NCBI GenBank assembly: GCA_033763355.1
Contig: JANRKT010000189.1
Coordinates: forward strand, 1-37,520
Source of the DNA: JANRKT01 sp033763355
Lineage (GTDB): Bacteria; Bacteroidota; Bacteroidia; Chitinophagales; Chitinophagaceae
DNA: 37,520 nucleotides
Direction of reading: 5' to 3'
Shown: one piece after another, positions 22,706 to 29,849 of the stretch
Layout: each line of letters starts with the position of its first letter
Numbering within the stretch: the first letter of the stretch is position 1
Translations under genes and position numbers: made by a program
Notes under the pieces: model-generated
What the model saw: only the letters and a program-made list of their open reading frames with translations
The model's database searches: none
Told to the model about the DNA's origin: nothing

Positions 22706-22803
22706 AAAACGAAAAGGTCGGCGGCAAACTGGGATTGAAGCTGCAGTGGTTATGCCATCACTGTACTGTCCTTATAACCAACCGGGGCGTAAACCGACAA
22801 ATG

Positions 22804-23421
22804 ATGAAAGGAATTATTGGAAAAAAAATTGGTATGACCAGCATCTTCAGTTCTGATGGCAGGCAAACAGCCTGCACCATAATTGAAGCGGGCCCCTGTG
22901 TAATTACCCAGGTAAAAAAGCAGGACACCGATGGTTACAATGCCCTCCAGCTGGCTTTTGGCGATAAAACCGAGAAACATTCCAACCAGCCCGAAAAAGG
23001 CCACTTCGCCAAATCAAATACCTCCCCCAAAAGTTTTGTAAAAGAATTCCGTGATTTTTCTGCAGATAAAAATTTAGGTGAAACCATCACCTGCGAAATA
23101 TTTACCGAAGGTGAGAAAGTGGATGTGGTAGGAACCACAAAAGGTAAAGGTTTCCAGGGTGTGGTAAAACGCCATGGATTTACAGGTGTGGGCAGCGCTA
23201 CACATGGCCAGCACGACCGCCAGAGGGCCCCGGGTTCTTTGGGTAACTCATCAGATGCCAGCCGCGTAATGAAAGGTGTGCGTATGGCCGGACGTATGGG
23301 TGCAGACAGGGTAAAATTGAAAGGTTTGAAAGTGGTAAAGATTTTACCTGAGAAGAATTACATCCTGGTAAGCGGTTCTGTTCCGGGTTACAATGGCTCT
23401 ATTGTTTTTATTCAGAAATAA
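22804..23421 (+). CDS. rplC: 50S ribosomal protein L3
   Basis: 205 residues from the second of two adjacent ATG codons (22801 and 22804). The frame is open 46 codons further upstream by chance, but MKGIIGKKIGMTSIF is the universal start. The loop region GVVKRHGFTGVGSATHGQHD with the Gln that is methylated in some bacteria, RAPGSLGNSSDASRV and AGRMGADRVKLKGL are conserved. L3 initiates 50S assembly and its loop reaches the peptidyl transferase centre. It is the first gene of the long S10/spc transcript, behind a structured leader. Confidence 0.97.
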   Translation: MKGIIGKKIGMTSIFSSDGRQTACTIIEAGPCVITQVKKQDTDGYNALQLAFGDKTEKHSNQPEKGHFAKSNTSPKSFVKEFRDFSADKNLGETITCEIFTEGEKVDVVGTTKGKGFQGVVKRHGFTGVGSATHGQHDRQRAPGSLGNSSDASRVMKGVRMAGRMGADRVKLKGLKVVKILPEKNYILVSGSVPGYNGSIVFIQK

Positions 23422-23438
23422 TTTTTAACTGAATTGCG

Positions 23439-24071
23439 ATGCAAGTAGATGTATTAAGTATAAAAGGAAAGAAAACAGGCAGAACAATAGAACTGCCGGA
23501 AGAGATATTTGGTATTGAACCCAATAACCATGTGCTCTATCTCGCAGTTAAGCAATACCTCGCTGCGCAACGCCAGGGTACACATAAAGTGAAAACCCGT
23601 GCAGAAGTAAAAGGTGCAAGCCGCAAGCTTCACCGCCAGAAAGGTACCGGGGGTTCACGTAAGGGTAATATCCGCAACCCGCTTTACAAAGGCGGTGGTG
23701 TAATATTTGGCCCCAAGCCGCACAGCTACGATATCAAACTCAACCGCAAAGTAAAAGACCTTGCCAGGATGAGTGCGTTAAGTTATAAAGCAAAAGACAA
23801 TGCAATAATAGTTGTGGAAGATGTGGCCCTGAAAGCGCCAAAGACAAAAGAGTTTGCTGATATTTTAAAAGGCTTAAAAGTAGAAGAAAAGAAAACGCTT
23901 TTTGTATTGCCGGAGTACAACGACAATGTAAACCTGAGTGCAAGGAATATTCCAACCGTACTTACATCAATGCTTGCAGATGTAAATACATACGATATAG
24001 TGAATGCAGAAGTGCTGGTATTAACTGAGAGCGCAGCAAAAATATTTTCAGAAGAAGAGGCGGCAGCGTAA
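23439..24071 (+). CDS. rplD: 50S ribosomal protein L4
   Basis: 210 residues (E. coli 201). The long internal loop KGASRKLHRQKGTGGSRKGN (about 62-81), which lines the exit tunnel and is the target region of some macrolide-resistance changes, is intact. In enterobacteria L4 represses its own operon through a leader hairpin; here a candidate leader lies before rplC. It follows rplC by 17 bases. Confidence 0.97.
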   Translation: MQVDVLSIKGKKTGRTIELPEEIFGIEPNNHVLYLAVKQYLAAQRQGTHKVKTRAEVKGASRKLHRQKGTGGSRKGNIRNPLYKGGGVIFGPKPHSYDIKLNRKVKDLARMSALSYKAKDNAIIVVEDVALKAPKTKEFADILKGLKVEEKKTLFVLPEYNDNVNLSARNIPTVLTSMLADVNTYDIVNAEVLVLTESAAKIFSEEEAAA

Positions 24072-24095
24072 TGGAAAAATTTTAAATGAACAACA

Positions 24096-24395
24096 ATGAA
24101 ACAGACAGAAGTACTTGTTAAACCGATACTGACCGAGAAAGCAAACAGCCTGCAGGAAAAGCGCAGGACCTATGCTTTTCGTGTAGCAAGGAAATGTAAT
24201 AAGCTGGAGATAAAGAAAGCCGTGGAAGATTTCTATGGTGTAAGCGTTGATGATGTAAGGACAGTTGTGGTGCCTGCAAAAAGCAAGAGCCGTATGACCA
24301 AGGCGGGAATCATTAACGGCCGCAAGCCGGCTTACAAAAAAGCTTACGTAACACTTGCTGAAGGCGACACCATTGACCTTTATGCAAACATTTAA
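24096..24395 (+). CDS. rplW: 50S ribosomal protein L23
   Basis: 99 residues. VLVKPILTEKANSLQEKRRT at 6-25, FRVARKCNKLEIKKAVEDFY (about 29-48) and KKAYVTLAEGDTIDLYANI at the end follow the family. L23 sits at the tunnel exit and docks trigger factor and the signal recognition particle; the internal loop with the TF-binding acidic residue region is of normal length. It is 24 bases after rplD and 73 before rplB. Confidence 0.97.
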   Translation: MKQTEVLVKPILTEKANSLQEKRRTYAFRVARKCNKLEIKKAVEDFYGVSVDDVRTVVVPAKSKSRMTKAGIINGRKPAYKKAYVTLAEGDTIDLYANI

Positions 24396-24468
24396 GAGCA
24401 GTAAAAAAAGTATGGCTGTCAATAGCCGCTAAGTATTGACGAAAATTATAAACAACAAAGATTCAGCA

Positions 24469-25308
24469 ATGGCACTTAAAAAATATAAACCGGTTACCGC
24501 AGGCACAAGATGGAGAATTGGTAACGCATATGCCGAAGTAACAACGGGTACTCCTGAAAAATCTTTGCTTGAAGTAAAGAAAAGTACAGGCGGAAGGAAC
24601 ACCTCCGGGCACCTAACCATGCGGTACAGGGGCGGCGGTAACAAAAACAAATACCGCGTTATTGATTTTAAGCGTAACAAAAAGAATATTACAGCAACAG
24701 TTGCAACTGTTGAATACGATCCGAACCGCACTTCTTTTATTGCATTGCTTAATTATGCTGATGGTGAAAAGAGGTATATTATAGCCCCGCAGGGCCTGCA
24801 GGTGGGTATGACGGTAGTAAGCGGTGATGATGTGGCCCCGGAAATAGGAAATGCCCTGATGCTGAAAAACATGCCCCTCGGTACCAATGTATTTAATATT
24901 GAGATGCAGCCCGGCCAGGGTGGTAAGATTGCACGCAGTGCAGGTGCGTCTGCACAGCTTACCAATAAGGAAGACAGGTACGCAATATTAAAAATGCCTT
25001 CAGGCGAATTGAGAAAGGTGCTGATCAATTGTTATGCAACGGTTGGCGTTGCGTCCAATTCTGATCACAGCTTGCAGAGTATGGGTAAGGCAGGACGTAA
25101 CCGCTGGAAAGGTATACGCCCCCGCAACCGTGGTGTTGCCATGAACCCTGTTGACCATCCCATGGGTGGTGGTGAAGGTAAGGCTTCGGGCGGCCACCCC
25201 AGGTCAAGAACCGGTAAATATGCCAAAGGAGAAAAAACCCGTAAGCGTCATAAGGGAAGCGATCACCTGATTATTCAGCGCAGCGATGGCAGCAAATTGA
25301 AATCTTAA
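24469..25308 (+). CDS. rplB: 50S ribosomal protein L2
   Basis: 279 residues from the ATG at 24469; a frame opens earlier at 24436, but MALKKYKPVTAGTRWR is the normal start. HRGGG-type motif RYRGGGNKNKYRVIDFKRNK, YDPNRTSFIALLNYADGEKR and MNPVDHPMGGGEGKASGGHP, with the conserved His required for peptidyl transfer, are all present. L2 is needed for subunit association and peptide bond formation. It lies in its standard place between rplW and rpsS. Confidence 0.97.
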   Translation: MALKKYKPVTAGTRWRIGNAYAEVTTGTPEKSLLEVKKSTGGRNTSGHLTMRYRGGGNKNKYRVIDFKRNKKNITATVATVEYDPNRTSFIALLNYADGEKRYIIAPQGLQVGMTVVSGDDVAPEIGNALMLKNMPLGTNVFNIEMQPGQGGKIARSAGASAQLTNKEDRYAILKMPSGELRKVLINCYATVGVASNSDHSLQSMGKAGRNRWKGIRPRNRGVAMNPVDHPMGGGEGKASGGHPRSRTGKYAKGEKTRKRHKGSDHLIIQRSDGSKLKS

Positions 25309-25336
25309 TTTCAAAGTATAAATTTAAAATAGCGAA

Positions 25337-25609
25337 ATGGCTCGTTCAATTAAAAAAGGTCCTTACGTAAGCGCCAAACTGGAAAAGAAGATTGTGTCAA
25401 TAAATGATGGCAAGGCGAAGAAGTCGGTAATCAAAACCTGGTCACGCCGCAGCACCATTACGCCTGATTTTGTGGGCCACACTTTTGCAGTGCACAACGG
25501 CAATAAATTTATTCCCGTTTACGTAACCGAATTTATGGTAGGCCATAAGTTGGGTGAGTTTGCACCCACACGCCAGTTTAAAGGACATTCAAGTAAGAAA
25601 ATTGCATAA
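25337..25609 (+). CDS. rpsS: 30S ribosomal protein S19
   Basis: 90 residues, the usual size. ARSIKKGPYVSAKLEKKI, TWSRRSTITPDFVGHTFAVH and FVPVYV-like KFIPVYVTEFMVGHKLGEFA, then FKGHSSKKIA at the end, match S19. It binds S13 at the head of the small subunit near the A-site tRNA. The stop is followed by the hairpin at 25613-25642. Confidence 0.97.
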   Translation: MARSIKKGPYVSAKLEKKIVSINDGKAKKSVIKTWSRRSTITPDFVGHTFAVHNGNKFIPVYVTEFMVGHKLGEFAPTRQFKGHSSKKIA

Positions 25610-25612
25610 ACT

Positions 25613-25642
25613 GTTTGAAGTAAAGTTCAATAAGCTTCAAAC
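25613..25642 (+). repeat. Inverted repeat between rpsS and rplV
   Basis: GTTTGAAG (25613-25620) and CTTCAAAC (25635-25642) are perfect complements around a loop of 14, starting four bases after the rpsS stop. Confidence 0.65.
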
Positions 25643-25656
25643 CATAAATTAACAGA

Positions 25657-26001
25657 ATGGAAGCAGTAGCCAAATTGAGAAATTATCCCACATCGCCGCG
25701 CAAAATGCGTTTGCTGGCTGATGAAATAAGGGGGATGAATGTGGAGAAAGCAATTGCCCTGCTGGAATTTCACCCGCAGCACAATTCTGTTCCGCTCCGC
25801 AAACTGGTATTGTCGGCAATTGATAACTGGAAGCAGAAAAATGAAGGCGGTGATGTAGCAGCGCTTGTGGTAAAAACCATTTATGTTGACGGCGCCCGTA
25901 CTTTGAAAAGAATGTTACCCGCACCGCAGGGCCGTGCTTACCGTTTGCGTAAGCGCAGCAACCACGTAACGGTAATAGTTGATGAAAAAGTAACAAAATA
26001 A
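25657..26001 (+). CDS. rplV: 50S ribosomal protein L22
   Basis: 114 residues. AKLRNYPTSPRKMRLLADEI (5-24) and the beta-hairpin segment RTLKRMLPAPQGRAYRLRKR (about 83-102), which extends into the exit tunnel, are intact with no deletion of the kind linked to erythromycin resistance. It contacts all domains of 23S rRNA. It is 23 bases before rpsC. Confidence 0.97.
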   Translation: MEAVAKLRNYPTSPRKMRLLADEIRGMNVEKAIALLEFHPQHNSVPLRKLVLSAIDNWKQKNEGGDVAALVVKTIYVDGARTLKRMLPAPQGRAYRLRKRSNHVTVIVDEKVTK

Positions 26002-26024
26002 ACCATACTCATAAATTAAAATAC

Positions 26025-26852
26025 ATGGGTCAAAAAGCGAATCCGATTGGTAACAGGTTAGGCATCATCCGCGGATGGGAAAGCAACTGGTTTGGCAACA
26101 AGAGAGATTATGCCTCCAAGCTCATCGAGGATAACAAGATACGCACTTACCTCAATGCCCGTATCAACAAAGGGGGCATTTCCAAAATTGTGATTGAGCG
26201 TACGCTGAACAAGCTTATCGTTACCATCCATACTTCAAAGCCCGGTATCATCATTGGCAAAGGCGGCGGCGAAGTGGACAGGATAAAGGAAGAGCTGAAA
26301 AAACTTACGGGCAAAGAAGATGTGCAGATCAATATACTTGAAATACGCAGGCCCGAACTGGATGCCAATATTGTTGCAGATACCATTGCCAGGCAGATTG
26401 AAAACCGCATCAATTATAAAAGGGCCATTAAAATGGCGATAGCTTCTGCGCTGCGTATGGGTGCAGAAGGTATTAAAGTAAAAGTAAGCGGACGTTTGGG
26501 CGGTGCAGAGATTGCACGTACTGAAGAAATCAAGCAGGGCCGTACGCCATTACATACGTTCCGTATGGATATTGATTATGCCTCAGTATTTGCATTAACA
26601 GTATATGGTAAAATCGGCATCAAGGTATGGATATGCAAAGGTGAAGTATTAACCAAGAGGGACCTTAACCCCAACTTTACCGGTGGCAAAAGCGAAGTAA
26701 GCGACAGGAGGGAGAGAAGGGGATCTGACCAAGGTGACGACAGGAGAGGAGGTGATCGAAGAGGTGGAGGCGACAGACGTGGTGGCGGAGGTGGTGAAAG
26801 AAGAGGTGGTGGCGATCGTCGCGGCGGTGGCGGAAGAGACAGGAGAAATTAA
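26025..26852 (+). CDS. rpsC: 30S ribosomal protein S3 with an Arg/Gly-rich C-terminal tail
   Basis: 275 residues (E. coli 233). The conserved part ends at about residue 224: MGQKANPIGNRLGIIRGWES, KH domain with GIIIGKGGGEVD (74-85), and AEIARTEEIKQGRTPLHTFR plus GKIGIKVWICKGEVL. From 226 to 275 the tail is almost only Arg, Gly, Asp, Glu and Ser in repeated RRGGGD/GGGGERR units. S3 shapes the mRNA entry tunnel and has helicase-related residues in its second domain. The tail resembles RNA-binding RGG regions and would extend from the mRNA entry face; that role is inferred. Confidence 0.97.
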   Translation: MGQKANPIGNRLGIIRGWESNWFGNKRDYASKLIEDNKIRTYLNARINKGGISKIVIERTLNKLIVTIHTSKPGIIIGKGGGEVDRIKEELKKLTGKEDVQINILEIRRPELDANIVADTIARQIENRINYKRAIKMAIASALRMGAEGIKVKVSGRLGGAEIARTEEIKQGRTPLHTFRMDIDYASVFALTVYGKIGIKVWICKGEVLTKRDLNPNFTGGKSEVSDRRERRGSDQGDDRRGGDRRGGGDRRGGGGGERRGGGDRRGGGGRDRRN

Positions 26853-26864
26853 TTGATAAATACG

Positions 26865-26896
26865 GCAATAATGCAATTCCTCAATTGAGCTATTGC
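26865..26896 (+). repeat. Hairpin-forming inverted repeat between rpsC and rplP
   Basis: GCAATA (26865-26870) pairs with TATTGC (26891-26896); inside, CAATT (26874-26878) pairs with AATTG (26883-26887) across a four-base loop, with three-base internal loops on each side. A CTCAATT/AATTGAG pairing with downstream bases is an alternative fold. Confidence 0.6.
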
Positions 26897-26925
26897 GTAA
26901 TTGAGAAATTTTCAAAATAGAAAAG

Positions 26926-27345
26926 ATGTTACAACCAAAAAGATCAAAACACAGGAAGGCGCAGAAAGGAAGAATAAGAAAAGTGGCCAAGCGTGGATCA
27001 ACTTTGTCTTTCGGTTCTTTTGGATTAAAGGCGCTGGAACCCGTTTGGCTTACCAACCGCCAGATTGAAGCGGCCCGCCAGGCCATGACACGTGCCATGA
27101 AACGTGAGGGTAATGTGTGGATCAGGATATTTCCGGATAAACCGATAACAAGAAAACCTGCTGAAGTAAGGATGGGTAAAGGTAAAGGTAACCCTGAGTT
27201 TTGGGCGGCCGTAGTAGAACCGGGAAGGGTTTTGTTTGAAGCAGACGGTGTATCTGTTGAAACAGCAAAGGAAGCGATGGACCTTGCTGCGGCAAAACTA
27301 CCTATTAAAACAAAGTTTGTTGTGCGCCCTGATTATGCAGCATAA
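26926..27345 (+). CDS. rplP: 50S ribosomal protein L16
   Basis: 139 residues (E. coli 136). MLQPKRSKHRKAQKGRIRKV, FGSFGLKALEPVWLTNRQIE and RIFPDKPITRKPAEVRMGKG with the Arg region that is hydroxylated in some bacteria, then GKGNPEFWAAVVEPGRVLFE. L16 binds near the A-site of the 50S subunit. It is followed by rpmC after 41 bases. Confidence 0.97.
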   Translation: MLQPKRSKHRKAQKGRIRKVAKRGSTLSFGSFGLKALEPVWLTNRQIEAARQAMTRAMKREGNVWIRIFPDKPITRKPAEVRMGKGKGNPEFWAAVVEPGRVLFEADGVSVETAKEAMDLAAAKLPIKTKFVVRPDYAA

Positions 27346-27386
27346 ACACAAGACCATTATTAAATAGCCAAATCAAGATAAATAAA

Positions 27387-27596
27387 ATGTCAAAGCGGAT
27401 TGATTTTGTAAAAAGCCTGGGTACGATGAGTGAGAGCGACCTGAAAGCAAGGATACAGGAAGATGAACTGCGTTTGCGCAAGCTCAAGTTTGCACACACC
27501 ATTTCTCCCTTGGAAAACCCCATGAGCATCCGTTCGCTGCGCAGGGAAATTTCAAGGATGAAGACTGAACTGAAGAAAAGGGCATTGGGAGTATAA
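27387..27596 (+). CDS. rpmC: 50S ribosomal protein L29
   Basis: 69 residues, two long helices. SDLKARIQEDELRLRKLKFA (residues 17-36) and NPMSIRSLRREISRMKTELK (47-66) follow the family pattern. L29 sits near the tunnel exit beside L23. The 97-base gap to rpsQ that follows is long for this operon. Confidence 0.95.
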   Translation: MSKRIDFVKSLGTMSESDLKARIQEDELRLRKLKFAHTISPLENPMSIRSLRREISRMKTELKKRALGV

Positions 27597-27693
27597 AATA
27601 ATGCTGCCGGACAAAACCGGTAACAGCCTGATAAATTTTATTTAAAAGCAGAAGGCAACAAACCTGACGCTGATAGTTCAAAGCATAAAAAAA

Positions 27694-27951
27694 ATGTCTG
27701 AAAGAAAATTACGTAAGACAAAAACAGGGGTGGTAAGCAGCGATAAAATGAGCAAGACCATTACCGTTGCAGTGGAAAGAAAGGTGAAGCACCCCATTTA
27801 TGGAAAGTTTGTAAAGAAAACAACAAAATTCCATGCCCATGATGAGAAGAATGAGGCAAAGCCCGGGGATGTGGTAAAGATCATGGAGACAAGACCCATG
27901 AGCAAGACCAAGCGTTGGAGATTAGTGGAGATAGTAGAAAAAGCCAAGTAA
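27694..27951 (+). CDS. rpsQ: 30S ribosomal protein S17
   Basis: 85 residues (E. coli 84). RKLRKTKTGVVSSDKMSKTI (3-22), HPIYGKFVKKTTKFHAHDEK and GDVVKIMETRPMSKTKRWRL are conserved. S17 is an early-assembling, OB-fold protein at the base of the small subunit. A 118-base spacer with a large inverted repeat separates it from rplN. Confidence 0.97.
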   Translation: MSERKLRKTKTGVVSSDKMSKTITVAVERKVKHPIYGKFVKKTTKFHAHDEKNEAKPGDVVKIMETRPMSKTKRWRLVEIVEKAK

Positions 27952-27957
27952 CGAAGA

Positions 27958-28056
27958 AAGCTATGAGCTGCTGGCCATGAGCCGCAGCCATGTCGCAGAA
28001 GTTTTATAAAAGAAAGTATTAATTGCTAAAAGCTCGCAGCCCGCAGCTAATAGCTT
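27958..28056 (+). repeat. Large imperfect inverted repeat between rpsQ and rplN
   Basis: Two 25-base arms (27958-27982 and 28032-28056) are complementary at about 19 to 20 positions, with several mismatches able to pair as G-U. The outer 14 bases, AAGCTATGAGCTGC and GCAGCTAATAGCTT, have a single mismatch. The spacer consists of AGCT-type phrases. The whole could form a long stem in the mRNA, 13 bases before the rplN start. Confidence 0.65.
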
Positions 28057-28069
28057 AAAGCTTAATAAA

Positions 28070-28438
28070 ATGATTCAGCAAGAAAGCAGGTTAAACGTAG
28101 CTGATAACAGTGGTGCAAAAGAGGTATTGTGCATCCGTGTACTGGGTAACAGCGGACAGGATTATGCAAAGATCGGCGATAAGATTGTAGTTACCGTAAA
28201 AGATGCTATTCCATCCGGCGGCATCAAGAAAGGAACTGTTACCAAAGCTGTAATTGTACGCACCAAAAACAAGCTGCGCCGTAAAGATGGTTCTTATATA
28301 CGTTTTGATGACAATGCTGTTGTGTTGCTGAACCAGTCTGATGAGCCGCGTGGTACTCGTATTTTCGGGCCCGTTGCACGTGAACTGCGTGACAAAGGAT
28401 ACATGAAAATCATATCACTTGCCCCCGAGGTTTTATAA
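28070..28438 (+). CDS. rplN: 50S ribosomal protein L14
   Basis: 122 residues, the standard length. MIQQESRLNVADNSGAKEVL at the start, VKDAIPSGGIKKGTVTKAVI in the middle and RGTRIFGPVARELRDKGYMK near the end are conserved. L14 forms an intersubunit bridge. It is preceded by the long inverted repeat in the spacer. Confidence 0.97.
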   Translation: MIQQESRLNVADNSGAKEVLCIRVLGNSGQDYAKIGDKIVVTVKDAIPSGGIKKGTVTKAVIVRTKNKLRRKDGSYIRFDDNAVVLLNQSDEPRGTRIFGPVARELRDKGYMKIISLAPEVL

Positions 28439-28511
28439 AACAGCGGGCAGAACGATGAAGACAGATATTCATTTCAAACAATAAACAGTTCGCTGCAGGC
28501 GGATTAAGAGT

Positions 28512-28850
28512 ATGAATAACAGATTTAAACCAAAGTTCAATATTAAGAAGGGCGACTCTGTAGTAGTGATTGCAGGTGATGACAAAGATGTAAAGAAGCC
28601 CAGGAAAGTATTGGAAGTTTTCCCGGACAAAGCCCGTGTACTGGTGGAAGGCGTTAACATTGTTACCCGCCATACCAAACCCAGCGCTAAAAATACCAAA
28701 GGCGGTTTGGTAAAGAAAGAAGCTTCTGTACACATTAGCAATGTAATGCTGTGGGATGCCAAAAAAGCTGAGCCCACCAAAGCAAAACGTACCAGGGAAG
28801 GAGGAAAATTAATTCGTGTTTCAAAAAAATCAGGGGAGGTTATTAAATAA
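28512..28850 (+). CDS. rplX: 50S ribosomal protein L24
   Basis: 112 residues. The KOW motif is at IKKGDSVVVIAGDDKDVKKP (11-30), and NIVTRHTKPSAKNTKGGLVK and KEASVHISNVMLWD follow. L24 starts 50S assembly. Its last stop base is the first base of the rplE start codon (TAATG), so the two are likely translated in a coupled way. Confidence 0.96.
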   Translation: MNNRFKPKFNIKKGDSVVVIAGDDKDVKKPRKVLEVFPDKARVLVEGVNIVTRHTKPSAKNTKGGLVKKEASVHISNVMLWDAKKAEPTKAKRTREGGKLIRVSKKSGEVIK

Positions 28851-29419
28851 TGAGTACCGCAACATACACTCCAAGATTGCAGAAAAAGTACCGCGATGAA
28901 GTGGTACCTGCGCTGATGAAGAAATTCAGCTACAGCAGTGTTATGCAGGCGCCCAGGTTGACCAAGATCTGCGTTAACCGCGGTGTTAACGGCGCAGTTG
29001 CTGATAAAAAGCTGGTGGATATTGCGCTGGATGAGCTTACAACCATCACAGGGCAGAAAGCTGTTTCAACGCACTCAAAGAAAGACATTTCAAACTTTAA
29101 ACTGCGTAAGGGGATGCCAATCGGGGCACGTGTTACTTTGCGTGGCACCAAAATGTATGAGTTCCTTGACAGGCTCATAGCATCTGCGCTGCCCCGTGTA
29201 CGTGATTTTAAAGGTGTAAATGATAAATCATTCGACGGCCGCGGTAATTATACACTCGGCGTTACAGAACAGATCATCTTTCCTGAGATAGATATTGATA
29301 AGGTGAACAAGATTACAGGAATGGACATCACATTTGTAACCACGGCGCAAACCAATGAAGAGGCGTTTGAACTGCTCAAAGAACTGGGGATGCCGTTCAG
29401 GAACGTAAAGAAAGATTAA
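28850..29419 (+). CDS. rplE: 50S ribosomal protein L5
   Basis: 189 residues (E. coli 179). PRLQKKYRDEVVPALMKKFS (8-27), ISNFKLRKGMPIGARVTLRG and FDGRGNYTLGVTEQIIFPEI are conserved. L5 binds 5S rRNA and contacts the P-site tRNA. Its ATG overlaps the rplX stop by one base. In E. coli S8 represses this operon at the rplE start; no such element is obvious here. Confidence 0.97.
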   Translation: MSTATYTPRLQKKYRDEVVPALMKKFSYSSVMQAPRLTKICVNRGVNGAVADKKLVDIALDELTTITGQKAVSTHSKKDISNFKLRKGMPIGARVTLRGTKMYEFLDRLIASALPRVRDFKGVNDKSFDGRGNYTLGVTEQIIFPEIDIDKVNKITGMDITFVTTAQTNEEAFELLKELGMPFRNVKKD

Positions 29420-29438
29420 AACAATATTTCAGGTTGAA

Positions 29439-29460
29439 GGTTTCCTTTTAATTTGAAACC
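29439..29460 (+). repeat. Short inverted repeat between rplE and rpsN
   Basis: GGTTTC (29439-29444) and GAAACC (29455-29460) flank ten A/T-rich bases. Six pairs only; may be chance. Confidence 0.35.
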
Positions 29461-29484
29461 AGGAACAAAAATCTAAAAAAGAAA

Positions 29485-29754
29485 ATGGCAAAAACATCAG
29501 TAAAAGCCAGGCAACGGAAAAGGGAAAAAATGGTAGCCCGGTTTGCAGAAAAACGTGCTGCATTAAAAGCTGCAGGCGACTGGAAAACGCTGGATACCCT
29601 TCCCAAGAATTCTTCAAGTGTCAGGCTGAAGAACCGATGCCAGTTAAGCGGCCGTCCCAAAGGTTATATCCGTTATTTCGGTATATCAAGGGTAGCTTTC
29701 CGTGATATGGCTTTGGCCGGTAAAATTCCCGGGGTAAAAAAAGCAAGCTGGTAA
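29485..29754 (+). CDS. rpsN: 30S ribosomal protein S14, zinc-less form
   Basis: 89 residues, the long type. MAKTSVKARQRKREKMVARF opens the protein; the zinc-type CxxC...CxxC is absent and only a single Cys remains in NRCQLSGRPKGYIRYFGISR, as in the C-minus form. S14 sits in the 30S head near S3 and S10. The zinc-less form does not depend on zinc supply. Confidence 0.97.
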   Translation: MAKTSVKARQRKREKMVARFAEKRAALKAAGDWKTLDTLPKNSSSVRLKNRCQLSGRPKGYIRYFGISRVAFRDMALAGKIPGVKKASW

Positions 29755-29837
29755 ACCCCTGATCCTTTTATGGGAATGGGAAAACAAATAAAAACTAATC
29801 ATTACAAACCAATCAATACTCTCCCTTTTGGGAGTTC

Positions 29838-29843
29838 GGAGGG
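29838..29843 (+). promoter_or_regulatory. Shine-Dalgarno-like sequence before rpsH
   Basis: GGAGGG lies six bases before the rpsH ATG at 29850. Nearly all other starts in this window lack such a sequence, as is usual for the phylum. A CTCCC/GGGAG hairpin (29821-29834) lies directly upstream. Confidence 0.5.
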
Positions 29844-29849
29844 TGAAAC

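Larger units (their letters stand above)
22530..22803 (+). promoter_or_regulatory. Long structured leader region of rplC
   Basis: About 270 bases without a convincing gene. It has an inverted repeat TATAAG/CTTATA (22533-22546), a CGCC/GGCG hairpin near 22565-22580, and two perfect hairpins at 22619-22638 and 22688-22705. A possible short ORF from the ATG at 22646 to 22738 (30 codons) overlaps the second hairpin. No exact TAnnTTTG is seen; the promoter position is uncertain. The leader precedes 21 genes, so control here would set the level of most of the ribosomal cluster. Confidence 0.55.

Noticed and set aside
22666..22803. In-frame upstream extension of rplC (46 codons)
   Set aside because: It starts with TTG and has no relation to L3, whose start is fixed by the conserved MKGIIGKKIG; the stretch is better seen as a leader.
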